Source: Lolium rigidum (lineage: Eukaryota; Streptophyta; Magnoliopsida; Poales; Poaceae). From it: a stretch of DNA of 64,000 nucleotides. Made by a program: the position numbers and the translations under genes. The notes under the pieces are model-generated. The model searched no databases. It was not told the origin of the DNA and saw only the letters and a program-made list of their open reading frames with translations. Position 1 is the first letter of the stretch. Each line of letters begins with the position of its first letter. Below are positions 9,114 to 20,669 of this stretch, piece after piece. Location: NCBI RefSeq assembly GCF_022539505.1, contig NC_061509.1, positions 214,482,254 to 214,546,253 on the forward strand, given 5' to 3'.

Positions 9114-10714
9114 TGATACGTCTCCGACGTATCGATAATTTCTTATGTTCTATGCCATATTATTGATGATACCTACATGTTTTATGCACACTTTATGTCA
9201 TATTCGTGCATTTTCTGGAACTAACCTATTAACAAGATGCCGAAGTGCCGATTCTTTGTTTTCTGCTGTTTTTGGTTTCAGAAATCCTAGTAAGGAAATA
9301 TTCTCGGAATTGGACGAAATCAAAGCCCGGGGGCCTATTTTTCCACGAAGCTTCCAGAAGTCCGAAGGAGAGACGAAGAGGGGCCACGGGGTGGCCAAAC
9401 CCTAGGGCGGCGCGGCCCCACCCCTGGCCGCGCCGGCCTATGGTGTGGGCCCCCCGTGCCGCCTCTTGACTTGCCCTTCCGCCTACTTAAAGCCTCCGTG
9501 ACGAAACCCCAGTACCGAGAACCACGATACGGAAAACCTTCCAGAGACGCCGTCACCGCCGATCCCATCTCGGGGGATCCAGGAGATCGCCTCCGGCACC
9601 CTGCCGGAGAGGGGAATCATCTCCCGGAGGACTCTACACCGCCATGGTCGCCTCCGGAGTGATGAGTGAGTAGTCTACCCCTGGACTATGGGTCCATAGC
9701 GTAGCTAGATGGTTGTCTTCTCCCCATTGTGCTATCATTGTCGGATCTTGTGAGCTGCCTAACATGATCAAGATCATCTATCCGTAATTCTATATGTTGT
9801 GTTTGTCGGGATCCGATGGATAGAGAATACTATGTCATGTTAATTATCAAGTTATTACATATGTGTTGTTTATGATCTTGCATGCTCTCCGTTTCTAGTA
9901 GAGGCTCTGGCCAAGTTTTTACTTTTAACTCCAAGAGGGAGTATTTATGCTCGATAGTGGGTTCATGCCTGCATTGACACCTGGGACGAGTGACGAAAGT
10001 TCTAAGGTTGTGTTGTGCTTGTTGCCACTAGGGATAAAACATTGGCGCTATGTCCGAGGATGTAGTTGTTGATTACATTACGCACCATACTTAATGCAAT
10101 TGTCTCGTTGTTAGCAACTTAATACTGGAGGGGGTTCGGATGATAACCTGAAGGTGGACTTTTTAGGCATAGATGCAGTTGGATGGCGGTCTATGTACTT
10201 TGTCGTAATGCCCAATTAAATCTCACTATACTTATCATGTCATGTATGTGCATTGTTATGCCCTCTCTATTTGTCAATTGCCCGACCGTAATTTGTTCAC
10301 CCAACATGCTTTTATCTTATGGGAGAGACACCTCTAGTGAACTGTGGACCCCGGTCCATTCTTTAATACTGAAATACAAATCTGCTGCAATACTTGTTTT
10401 TACTGTTTTCTCTGCAAACAATCATCTTCCACACAATACGGTTAATCCTTTGTTACAGCAAGCCGGTGAGATTGACAACCTCACTCGTTTCATTGGGGCA
10501 AAGTACTTTGGTTGTGTTGTGCAGGTTCCACGTTGGCGCCGGAATCTCCGGTGTTGCGCCGCACTACATCCCGCCGCCATCAACCTTCAACGTGCTTCTT
10601 GGCTCCTCCTGGTTCGATAAACCTTGGTTTCTTTCTCGAGGGAAAACTTGCTGCTGTGCGCATCATACCTTCCTCTTGGGGTTGCCCAACGAACGTGTGA
10701 AATACACGCCATCA
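9114..10714 (+). repeat. R1 5' LTR (1601 bp)
   Basis: Begins TGATACGTCTCCGACGTATC and ends CGCCATCA, giving a TGAT...ATCA terminal pair. The same start recurs at 14184. A TATA-like CTACTTAAAGCC lies near 9483. Confidence 0.88.
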
Positions 10715-10949
10715 AGCATATTTTCTGGCGCCGTTGCCGGGGAGATCAAGACACGCTGCAAGGGGAGTCTCCACTTCTCAATCTCTTTACTTTGTTTTTG
10801 TTTTGCTTTATTTTATTTACTACTTTGTTTGCTGCATTATATCAAAACACAAAAAAATTAGTTGCTAGCTTTACTTTATTTACTGTCTTGTTTGCCATAG
10901 CAAAAACACAAAAAAATTAGTTACTTGCATTTACTTTACTTAATTCATC

Positions 10950-11595
10950 ATGTTTCCTTTTAATTTTACCACAAAGAACATACCGGTAGGACAAGGGTCT
11001 ATAATTGGGAGGAACAATATAGAAGAATTTTTCACCCATGTTAGTACCGTTGAAGATTTTGAAGATAGACACTTGGTAGAACTTGCTCCTACTTATGAAA
11101 TTGCTGCTCGCTGCTTTAGTTCGCTTGTTGGAAACTAAATTTGTTAATCTAAATCCTATAATCCAACACATGTTTCTTACACTTGGTGATATGGAAGAAG
11201 GGGAAAAGAAAGATTTTGTTTTAGAAACTCTTCTTAGAGAATTTGGTGGTCTAGCAAGAGAAGCTAGAAAGGTCTTTGCTAAATTTAATATGCTTGGTTC
11301 TCATACTAATTTTGTTGGTCTCCTTGAAAAAATGGATATGGATAGGATAAGGTACACTAATAATGCTAATGATGGTGGGGAGATCAAAGCACCAATACCA
11401 TGTAAACTCCTAGCTATGAATGATGCACTAGAAAATAACTATGCTTGGCTTGTTCCTGAAAATTTGTTCGATGAGAGTAGCAAGCCCAAGACTAATGAGA
11501 AGGGAGATGCTGAAACTTATGTATCCAATATACTATGCATGGTTGATAAAACTCCAAACCCCGCTGTAGGTGCACCACCCTTCGATAATACTTGA
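10950..11595 (+). pseudogene. ORF-A of R1, one-base frameshift
   Basis: Starts MFPFNFTTKNIPVGQ and continues as GSIIGRNNIEEFFTHVS, matching the intact 214-residue ORF-A of R5 (51741-52385) over its length. The copy is 646 nt against 645 nt in R5. The extra base lies near 11107 in the run GCTGCTCGCTGC, where R5 has GCTGCTGCTTC; after it the protein continues in the next frame to the same C-terminus. No CCHC knuckle, aspartic protease or RT motif is seen. The function is unknown. The inserted base sits at a CTG that reads CTCG, a recurrent difference type in this window, so an assembly error is possible. Confidence 0.7.
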
Positions 11596-14183
11596 TACAC
11601 ACTTTCTGCGCCTAGCTGAAAGGCGTTAAAGAAAAGCGCTTATGGGAGACAACCCATGTTTTTACCTACAGTACTTTGTTTTATATTTGTGTCTTGGAAG
11701 TTGTTTACTACTGTAGCAACCTCTCCTTATCTTAGTTTTATGTTTTGTTGTGCCAAGTAAAGTCTTTGATAGAAAAGTAAGTACTAGATTTGGATTACTG
11801 CGCAGTTCCAGATTTCTTTGCTGTCACGAATCTGGGTCTATCTCCCTGTAGGTAGCTCAGAAAATTACGCCAATTTACGAGCATGATCCTCAGATATGTA
11901 CGCAACTTTCATTCAATTTGAGCATTTTCGTTTGAGCAAGTCTGGTGGCCTAATAAAATCCATCTTTACGGACTGTTCTGTTTTGACAGATTCTGTCTTT
12001 TATTTCGCATTGCCTCTTTTGCTATGTTGGATGAATCTCTTTGATCCACTAATGTCCAGTAGCTTTATGCAATGTCCAGAAGTGTTAAGAATGATTGTGT
12101 CACCTCTGAACATGTGAATTTTTATTATGCACTAACCCTCTAATGAGTTGTTTCGAGTTTGGTGTGGAGGAAGTTTTCAAGGATCAAGAGAGGAGTATGA
12201 TGCAATATGATCAAGGAGAGTGAAAGCTCTAAGCTTGGGGATGCCCCGGTGGTTCACCCCTGCATATATTAAGAAGACTCAAGCGTCTAAGCTTGGGGAT
12301 GCCCAAGGCATCCCCTTCTTCATCAACAACATTATCAGGTTCCTCCCCTGAAACTATATTTTTATTCGGCCACATCTTATGTACTTTGCTTGGAGCGTCG
12401 GTTTGTTTTTGTTTTTTGTTTTGTTTGAATAAAATGGATCCTAGCATTCACTTTATGGGAGAGAGACACGCTCCGCTGTTGCATATGGACAAATATGTCC
12501 TTAGGTTCTACTCATAGTATTCATGGCGAAGTTTCTTCTTCGTTAAATTGTTATATGGTTGGAATTGGAAAATGCTACATGTAGTAACTCTAAAATGTCT
12601 TGGATAATTTGATACTTGGCAATTGTTGTGCTCATGTTTAAGCTCTTGCATCATATACTTTGCACCCATTAATGAAGAAATACTTAGAGCTTGCTAATTT
12701 GGTTTGCATATTTGGTTTCTCTAGAGTCTAGATAACATCTAGTATTGAGTTTTGAACAACAAGGAAGACGGTATGGAGTCTTATAATGTTTACCATATGT
12801 CTTTTATGTGAGTTTTGCTGTACCGTTCATCCTTGTGTTTGTTTCAAATAACCTTGCTAGCCTAAACCTTGTATCGAGAGGGAATACTTCTCATGCATCC
12901 AAAATCCTTGAGCCAACCACTATGCCATTTGTGTCCACCATACCTACCTACTACATGGTATTTATCCGCCATTCCAAAGTAAATTGCTTGAGTGCTACCT
13001 TTAAAACTCCATCATTCACCTTTGCAATATATAGCTCATGGGACAAATAGCTTAAAAACTATTGTAGTATTGAATATGTACTTATGCACTTTATCTCTTA
13101 TTAAGTTGCTTGTTGAGCGGTAACCATGTTTCGGGGACGCCATCAACTATTCTTTGTTGGATATCATGTGAGTTGCTATGCATGTCCGTCTTGTCCGAAG
13201 CAAGAGAGATCTACCACCTTCATGGTTGGAGCATGCATGTTGTTAGAGAAGAACTTTGGGCCGCTAACTAAAGCCATGATTCATGGTGGAAGTTTCAGTT
13301 TGGACACATATCCTCAATCTCATATGAGAATAATAATTGTTGCCACATGCTTATGCATAAAAGAGGAGTCCATTATCTGTTGTCCATGTTGTCCCGGTAT
13401 GGATGTCTAAGTTGAGAATAATCAAAAGCGAGAAATCCAAAATGCGAGCTTTCTCCTTAGACCTTTGTACAGAGCGGCATGGAGGTACCCCATTGTGACA
13501 CTTGGTCAAAACATGTGCATTGCAAAGATCCGGTAGTCCAAGTTAATTAGGACAAGGTGCGGGCACTATTAGCATACTATGCATGAGACTTGCAACTTGT
13601 AAGATATAACTTTCATAACTCATATGCTTTATTACTACCGTTGACAAAATTGTTTCATGTTTTCAAAATAAAAGCTCTAGCACAAATATAGCAATCGATG
13701 CTTTCCTCTTTGAAGGACCATTCTTTTTACTTTTATGTTGAGTCAGTTCACCTATCTCTCTCCACCTCAAGAAGCAAACACTTGTGTGAACCGTGCATTG
13801 ATTCCTACATACTTGCATATTGTACTTGTTATATTACTCTATGTTGACTATTATCCATGAGATATACATGTTACAAATTGAAAGCAACCGCTGAAACTTA
13901 ATCTTCCTTTGTGTTGTTTCAATACCTTTACTTTGATTTATTGCTTTATGAGTTAACTCTTATGCAAGACTTATTAATACTTGTCTTGAAGTACTATTCA
14001 TGAAAAGTCTTTGCTTTATGATTCACTTGTTTACTCATGTCATCACCATTGTTTTGATCGCTGCATCCACTACATATGTTTACAAATAGTATGATCAAGG
14101 TTATGATGGCATATCACTTCAGAAATTATCTTTGTTATCGTTTTACCCGCTCGGGACGAGCGAGAACTAAGCTTGGGGATGCT
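11596..14183 (+). other. R1 internal 3' region with conserved structural elements
   Basis: Non-coding. It holds a stem-loop ATGGGAGACAACCCAT at 11642-11657 just after ORF-A, two internal PPT-like copies AAGCTTGGGGATGC (12231-12244 and 12289-12302) with a hairpin GGGGATGCC/CAA/GGCATCCCC from 12295, a second hairpin at 14146-14164, and the terminal PPT AAGCTTGGGGATGC at 14169-14182. Equivalent regions occur in R2, R3 and R5, and inverted in R4. Confidence 0.75.
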
Positions 14184-14486
14184 TGATACGTCTCCGACGT
14201 ATCGATAATTTCTTATGTTCTATGCCATATTATTGATGATACCTACATGTTTTATGCACACTTTATGTCATATTCGTGCATTTTCCGGAACTAACCTATT
14301 AACAAGATGCCGAAGTGCCGATTGCTTGTTTTCTGCTGTTTTTGGTTTCAGAAATCCTAGTAAGGAAATATTCTCGGAATTGGACGAAATCAAAGCCCGG
14401 GGGCCTATTTTTCCACGAAGCTTCCGGAAGTCCGAAGGAGAGACGAAGAGGGGCCACGGGGTGGCCAAACCCTAGGGCGGCGCGGC
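14184..14486 (+). repeat. R1 3' LTR, first 303 bp
   Basis: Near-identical to 9114-9416, with a few substitutions such as TTTTCCGG for TTTTCTGG. It runs into the N gap. Confidence 0.9.
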
Positions 14487-14586
14487 NNNNNNNNNNNNNN
14501 NNNNNNNNNNNNNNNNNNNNNNNNNNNNNNNNNNNNNNNNNNNNNNNNNNNNNNNNNNNNNNNNNNNNNNNNNNNNNNNNNNNNNN
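14487..14586. other. Assembly gap of 100 N
   Basis: Exactly 100 unknown bases, a conventional placeholder. The sequence on the right is the interior of an element facing the other way, so the true missing DNA must include the rest of the R1 LTR plus the 3' LTR and about 1.2 kb of R4. Confidence 0.97.
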
Positions 14587-16106
14587 TGACACAATTGAAA
14601 GCATTTGAATTGTTTAAAGGTAGCACTCAAGCAATTTACTTTGGAATGGCAGGAAATACCACATAGTAGGTAGGTATGGTGGACACAAATGGCATAGTGG
14701 TTGGCTCAAGTATTTTGGATGCATGAGAAGTATTCCCTCTCGATACAAGGCTTAGGCTAGCAAGGTTATTTGAAGCAAACACAAGTATGAACCGGTACAG
14801 CAAAACTTACATAAGAACATATTGCAAGCATTATAATACTCTACACTGTCTTCCTTGTTGCTCAAACACTTTTACTCGAAAATATCTAGACCTTAAGAGA
14901 GATCAATTATGCAAACCAATTTTAACAAGCTCTACAAGTAGTTCTCCACTAATAGGTTTAAACTACATGAAAAAACTTAATCATGATCTACTTGAGAGCT
15001 CAAAACAATTGCCAAGTGTCAAATTATCCAAGACATGATGAGGCATTTTCTGTTTCCAACCAAATATAAATAAGTGCAATAGCTTCCAACTTTTATCATT
15101 GAACATTAAAAGTAAAACGAAGAACACAAGTGTTCATATGAAAAAGCGGAGCGTGTCTCTCTCCCAAACAAGGATTGCTAGGATCCGAATCTTATTCAAA
15201 CATAAACAAAAATAAAAGCACACAGACGCTCCAAGTAAAGCACATATGATGTGACCGAATAAAAATATAGTTTCAGTGGGAGGAACCCGATAAGTTGATG
15301 AAGAAGGGGATGCCTTGGGCATCCCCAAGCTTAGACGCTTGAGTCTTCTTGAAATATGCAGGGATGAACCACGTGGGCATCCCCAAGCTTAGACTTTTCA
15401 CTCTTCTTGATCATATATCATCCTCCTCTCTTGACCCTTGAAAACTTCCTTCACACCAAACTTCTCATAAACTTCATTAGAGGGGTTAGTACTCAAAAAA
15501 TTTGAATCCACCTTGGTCCTGTAGTGGCACATTGCAAGAACTCAATAAAACATTAGCTACAGCTCTCCACGTCTAGAAAACCTCGCTTAAAGTCCACAAG
15601 AGACAATGCAAAAAACAGAGACAGAATCTGCCAAAACAGAACAGCCAAGTAAAGACGAATTTTAATAAAATACTTCCGTTGCTCAAATCAGAAAACTCAA
15701 AACTAATGAAAGTTGCGTACATATCTGAGGAACACGCACGTAAATTGGCATATTTTTCTGAGTTACCTACAGAGAAAACAGCCCAGATTCGTGACAGATA
15801 GAAATCTGTTTCTGCGCAGAAATCCAAATCTAGTATCAACCTTCGATTAGAGGCTTCACTTGGCACAACAAAACACAAAACTAAGATAAGGAGAGGTTGC
15901 TACAGTAGTAAACAACTTCCAAGACACAAATATAAAACAAAGTACTGTAGCAAAATAACACATGGGTTATCTCCCAAGAAGTTCTTTCTTTATAGCCATT
16001 AAGATGGGCTCAGCAGTTTTAATGATGCACTCGCAAGAAATAGTATTTGAAGCAAAAGAGAGCATCAAGAGGCAAATTCAAAACACATTTAAGTCTAACA
16101 TGCTTC

Positions 16107-17114
16107 CTATGCAAAGGAATCTTGTAAATAAACAAGTTCATGAAGAACAAAGTAACAAGCATAGGAAGATAGAACAAGTGTAACTTCAACAATTTCAAGC
16201 ATATAGAGAGGTGTATTAGTACCATGAAAATTTCTACTACCATATTTTCCTCTCTCATAATAATTTTCAGTAGCTTCATGAACAAACTCAACAATATAAC
16301 TATCACATGCAGCATACTTTTCATGATTTCCAAACACATAATTTTTATCAAGTTCAAGAATAGTGGAATTAAAACTTTCAAACTTACTTTTATTAATAAT
16401 ATAACAAGGTAGTTGATCAATCTCAATAGATATGGGACTCATAGAATAAGTCAAGAACTCTCCAATCCCATTTTCATTAGTAGTACAATTAATATTATCA
16501 AGTAACATAGGACCATCATCTAGAGCTTTATCATAAACATTTGCCAAGCAAAATTCTTTAGTACCATGCATTTCGACATCAGTGCACAAACAAAGCATTA
16601 TCATAAGATTTATCAAAGTAGCATGGATTATCATAAATAACAGTAGCATAATTATTCTCACAAGTTTTACTCATAGGGAATATTTCAAGAGAATCCACAG
16701 AACATAACATTCAACCTCTTCCGGTAAGCATGGAGGACAATCAAATAGTGTAAGAGATAAAGAGTTACTCTCATTAGAAGGTTGGCATGGGTAGCTAATC
16801 CATTCTTCCTCCTTTTGTTCGTCGCTCTCCTCTTCTTTTTCATCCAATGAGCTTTCGTGTTCATCAATTTCCTCCTCTTTTTCATCCAATGAGCTTTCGT
16901 GTTCATCAATTTCTTCTTCCACCGGTTCCCGCAAATTGTGAGTGCATTCTTGTGCATTAATGTGTCTCTCTTTATAATCAAGGATATAAGGATTCCTACC
17001 GTAGCATTCTATGCAAGAATTAAGGATAGTAGAGACATAATCTTTAAGGCCCTTACAAACAACACAAGTTTCATAATTCTCAACCATGAAGGATTCTATC
17101 TCTGAGGCTCCCAT
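16107..17114 (-). pseudogene. R4 coding region, ORF-B related, with Cys-rich and acidic repeat part
   Basis: Two adjacent minus-strand frames. The upstream one (17114-16671, 147 aa) has a Cys-rich stretch (CVVCKGLKDY, then CIECYGRNPYILDY) and a tandem acidic repeat of about 14 residues (EEIDEHESSLDEKE, twice) encoded by a 42-bp DNA repeat near 16827-16915. The downstream one (16661-16107, 184 aa) includes CDSYIVEFVHEATENYYERG, which matches the core of ORF-B in R2 and R3. Ten bases and a frame change separate them, so the protein may be one broken ORF. No retroviral-type enzyme motif is present and function is unknown. A C..C pairing could bind metal, but this is speculation. Confidence 0.6.
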
Positions 17115-17655
17115 AAATAAGACAAATTGTTCTACCTCTTCGAACCCATAATGAATATAGCAATTCCGATTATAGTTCTTAATTAAAAATTCCTCACTAA
17201 AGCCACATTGAAATTTAAGATGTTTAGTATCCTGTTGAGAGCAAATAGCTTATATCATGGCGTTCAAGCAAGATTTTAGCAATTGTATTCAATTTTTCTA
17301 TCATAGCACTCATTATTTTACCAGCTCTTGATTCTCTATAATAATTATAACATTCTATAAGCTCCAAGTAGGTTGTTGGTTCTCCCATAACAAGCAGTTT
17401 TTAATTTTTTGGTTTTTCAAATTTTTATGGATTTTTGGGTATATGAGACAAATAAAACAAGACAAAAATAAACTAAGCAAAAGTAAACTAAGCAAACTAA
17501 TACTAGACAGAAATAAACTAAGCACAAATAAACTAGACAAAAGTAAACTAAGCAAAACAAAATAAAATAAAATAGAGAGAGAGGTAGAGTGTACTCCCCA
17601 TGTGAACTTATGAGTAGAGCTATGCCTCCCCGGCAACGGCGCCGTAAAATAGTCT

Positions 17656-19172
17656 TGATGACCCTCAAGTATAGGGGATCGCAACAGCTTTCGAGGGAAG
17701 TAAAACCCAATTTATTGATTCGACACAAGGGGAGGTAAAGAATACTTATAAGCCTTAACAACCGAGTTGTCAATTCAGCCGCACTGGAAAAGCACTAGTA
17801 ACAAGGGTGATGTGAAAGTAGCAATGATATGAGAGCAATAGTAACAAGTAACACAGCAAGCAAGAATAGTAATATGAGAGCAATGGCACCGTAAAACTAG
17901 CATTGACATGTAGAACGAGTATATGATGATGAAAGATGGACCGGGGTTCCCAGCTATCTACACTAGTGGTAACTCTCCAATAACAAGTGTTGGGTGAACA
18001 AATTACAATGAGCAATTGATAGGATTGAAATAGCATTAAGACGAATATCAAGATCATTAATCATGTAGGCATGTTTTCCAATAATAGTCGTACGTGCTCG
18101 CAATGAGAAACTTGCACAACATCTTTTGTCCTACCAGCTCAGTGGCAGCCGGGCCTCAAGGGAAACTACCGGATATTAAGGTACTCCTTTTAATAGAGCA
18201 CCGGAGCAAAGCATTAACACTCCGTGAAAACATGTGTCCCTCACATCACCGCCATCCCTCCGGTTGTCCCGATTTCGTCACTTCGGGGCCTTTGGTTCCT
18301 GGACAGTGACATGTGCATACAACTTGTAGATACAATCTAAGCAATAAGTATAGAGCTCAAATCTAAGATCATGCCACTCGGGCCCTAGTGACAAGCATTA
18401 AGCATAACAAGATTGCAGCAACAATAACTTCATAAACTTTGTAGATAGACAATCATAACGTAACAATCCATCGGATCCCGACAAACACAACACCGATTAC
18501 ATCAGATGAATCTCAATCATGTAAGGCAGCTCATGAGATCATTGTATTGAAGTACATGGGGGAGAGAATACCAACTAGCTACAGCTAGAACCCGTAGTCC
18601 ATGGGGGAACTACTCACCGAGCATGATGGAGGCGATGGCGTTGATGGAGATGGCTTCCGGGGGCACTTCCCCGTCCCGGCAGGGTGCCGGGACAGAGACT
18701 TCTGTCCCCCGAATTGGAGTTTCGCGATGGTGGCGGCGCCCCTGGAGTCTTTCTGGAGTTTCGTCAAGAGTTACGGTGTTTTTAGGTCGAAAGGGATTTT
18801 ATAGGCGAAGAGGCGGCGCAGGGGGGCACCTGGGGGCGCCACACCACAGGCCGGCGCGGGCCCAGGCCAGGCCGCGCCGCCCTATGGTGTGGTGGCCCTC
18901 TGGCCCCTCTCCGACTCTTCTTCGGTGTTCTGGACGCTTCCGGGAAAAATAGGAGGTTTGGTCTTCGTTTCGTCGAATTCCGAGAATATTGCCCGAACAG
19001 CCTTTCTGGAACCAAAAACAGCAGAAAACAGGAACTGGCACTGTGGCATCTTGTTAATAGGTTAGTTCCGGAAAATGCATGAAATCATCATAAAGTGCAA
19101 GCAAAACATGTAAGTATTGTCATAAAACAAGCATGGAACGACAGAATTATGGATACGTCGTGGGACGTATCA
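17656..19172 (-). repeat. R4 5' LTR (1517 bp), third LTR subtype
   Basis: Reads TGATACGTCCCACGACGTAT at its start (19172 inward) and ends GGGTCATCA at 17656. It shares the TGATACGT...ATCA ends and an early block (GGAACTAACCTATTAACAAG) with R1 but differs over most of its length. TATA-like CGCCTATAAAATCCC on the minus strand at about 18793-18807. Confidence 0.8.
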
Positions 19173-20145
19173 ACAAGATGTGGTAAAATCTACCCCTCGA
19201 TCGTCTCTAAACCCGGGACATTACGGTGTAGGCGTGCACGACCCCCGTCCGTGGGTTGTGTCCGCCGCCCACGGCGGAGTGGGGTGTGAGTACCCGGGGC
19301 GCGGACCGACGATGCCGGGGCCGCCGTTGTGGCCACCGCCACGGCCACCACCACGGCCACGGCGACGGCCGCAGCCACCGCCCCCTCCTCCTTGGTGCTC
19401 GTTGCGGCCGAGGCGCGAGTGTGGAGGGGCGGGGGTGGGCGCCGGTGGAGCTCCTTCGCCATGAGGAAGAACGCCGTTGCCGCTTGCCCATAGAGCGGTG
19501 TGAACCGCCCGGTGCGCACACCCTTCAGCCGGCGTTCCTCCAGCCGGAGGTAGTCGACCGCCCGCTCGAACGTAGGGTTGGTCATGAGGGTGAGGTTGGA
19601 GGCGGCGTTGTCGAGGTCCTCGCTGAGGCCGGCGGTGAGGGTGGAGAGGAGGAGCTCGTCACCAATCCGGAACCCAAGGTCCTGGAGCTCGTCGGAGATT
19701 GCCTTGAGGCGCAGCGCGATGGCGTCCAAGGTTTGATCGCCCTGGGGTGTGCCGAAGAATTCCTGCTGCAAAAAGACAACACGTTGGAGCTTGTTATTGG
19801 TGAAGAGGCCGTTGATCTTTCCCCACACCGTGCGGGCATCATCGCCTTCCCGAACGACGGTCTTGAAGATGTCCGGCGAGACGGTGAGGAAGAGCCGGCG
19901 GATGATGGTGGCGTCGATGGCCGGCCGGTCGGCGTCGCGAGGCGAGGAGGTCGGCGGTGCCGTCGATGTGATCGCGCGAGGTTGTACTCGCGGAAGAGGA
20001 GGTAGAAGTACGTCTTCCGGGCGAGGTAGTTGGCGGCGGTGGTGGACAGCTTGACGGGGACATGGTCGGTGATGGCGACGGCGCGGAGCTGGCCGGGGTC
20101 GGGGATGGAGGAGTCGGCGAAGGGGTTGGAGCTAGGGGTTGACAT
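19173..20145 (-). pseudogene. Ty1/copia gag fragment
   Basis: Minus-strand start MSTPSSNPFADSSIP at 20145, followed by ITDHVPVKLSTTAANYLARK and, after a frameshift near 19990, TVWGKINGLFTNNKLQRVVF, LQQEFFGTPQGDQTLDAIA and FERAVDYLRLEERRLKGV. This is the copia-type gag (UBN2-like) that precedes a CCHC knuckle; here the frame turns to a Gly/Arg/Ala-rich tail and is cut at 19172 by the R4 LTR. The PBS and LTR lie just upstream (20281-20372). Protease, integrase and RT are not in the window, so it is a truncated and shifted copy. Confidence 0.78.
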
Positions 20146-20291
20146 GATGAGGAAGGGGAGGCGGCGCGCGGCTGGAGAGGGAGGAGAGGCGGTGCTGCTA
20201 GGGTTTAGGGGTTGGGGGAGGGGGGTGCGGCGCACGGGGAGGAGAGGCGGCGCGCGGCTAGGGTTTAGGATATAGGAGGTGTCTGATACCA

Positions 20292-20372
20292 TGTAGAACT
20301 GCATGCTCTAACCAATGCAACCAAAAGACCGATCTGATGGAAGAGATTAGGCAATGCATTTATACTTCAACA
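20292..20372 (-). repeat. Small copia LTR (81 bp) with iMet-type PBS
   Basis: Minus-strand reading TGTTGAAGTATAAATGCATT...TTCTACA, followed by PBS TGGTATCAGAC (20291-20281), which leads into the gag fragment. On its other side a purine tract GAGGGGGAG looks like a PPT, so this LTR has an element on both sides. Confidence 0.7.
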
Positions 20373-20490
20373 CTCCCCCTCACGTGTGGCTCCCTCAGGC
20401 CTAAACGTGGACCGAAAGTGGGCTGCAATATTTTTATTTTATATTGCGCCAACCGGGTCTTGAACTCAAGACCTCTTGGCTCTGATACCA

Positions 20491-20669
20491 TGTAGAAGGA
20501 GATGCAATGCTCGATGTATTGATCGGATGCATATGGCGGTACATATATAGGCCACGTCCTCGACTATACAAGGAATGAGGCGGACCCAGTAGTAAATACA
20601 AGGATATGTATCGCTATACAATAACTACAGAGGATACACATCCAGATATACAAGATATGTATCTCAACA
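20491..20669 (-). repeat. Second copia LTR (179 bp) with exact TGGTATCAGAGC PBS
   Basis: Minus-strand reading TGTTGAGATACATATCTTGT...CTTCTACA, with TATA-like CCTATATATG, then PBS TGGTATCAGAGC at 20490-20479. Different in sequence from the 20292-20372 LTR. It truncates the LINE fragment on its right. Confidence 0.7.

Larger units (their letters stand above)
9114..14486 (+). mobile_element. LTR retrotransposon R1, non-autonomous, ORF-A type, cut by assembly gap
   Basis: A 5' LTR (9114-10714), a primer-binding site (10726-10743), a 3.47-kb internal region and the first 303 bp of the 3' LTR before the N gap. The PBS sequence TGGCGCCGTTGCCGGGGA is the kind I remember as tRNA-Asp-primed in Athila-lineage Ty3/gypsy elements. 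No gag, protease, RT, RNase H or integrase can be found; the only coding frame is ORF-A. Target duplication cannot be checked because the 3' end is missing. The lack of pol implies mobilisation by proteins supplied in trans. Confidence 0.88.
14587..19172 (-). mobile_element. LTR retrotransposon R4, minus strand, ORF-B type, 3' end lost in gap
   Basis: On the minus strand: 5' LTR 19172-17656, PBS 17644-17627 (CGGCGCCGTTGCCGGGGA), internal region down to 14587. The inverted PPT-like motif and hairpin GGGGATGCC/GGGCATCCCC occur near 15308-15400. The stem-loop TGGGTTATCTCCCA is at 15963-15976. Coding sequence is reduced to ORF-B-like frames at 16107-17114. The 5-bp sequence ACAAG (19173-19177) would be one target-site copy; the other is not in the assembly. 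Confidence 0.85.

Noticed and set aside
8547..9166. Several 80-170-codon frames in the GC-rich block
   Set aside because: Present on both strands, Pro/Arg/Gly-rich, no domain; treated as unassigned DNA.
14299..14626. Open frames running through the N gap
   Set aside because: They consist largely of unknown residues and have no meaning.
16107..16661. R4 frame as a host membrane-protein gene
   Set aside because: It lies between PBS and 3' region of an LTR element and its core matches ORF-B of R2/R3.
19190..20005. 249-codon plus frame and other frames over copia gag
   Set aside because: Antisense shadow of the gag fragment; the minus frame carries gag motifs.
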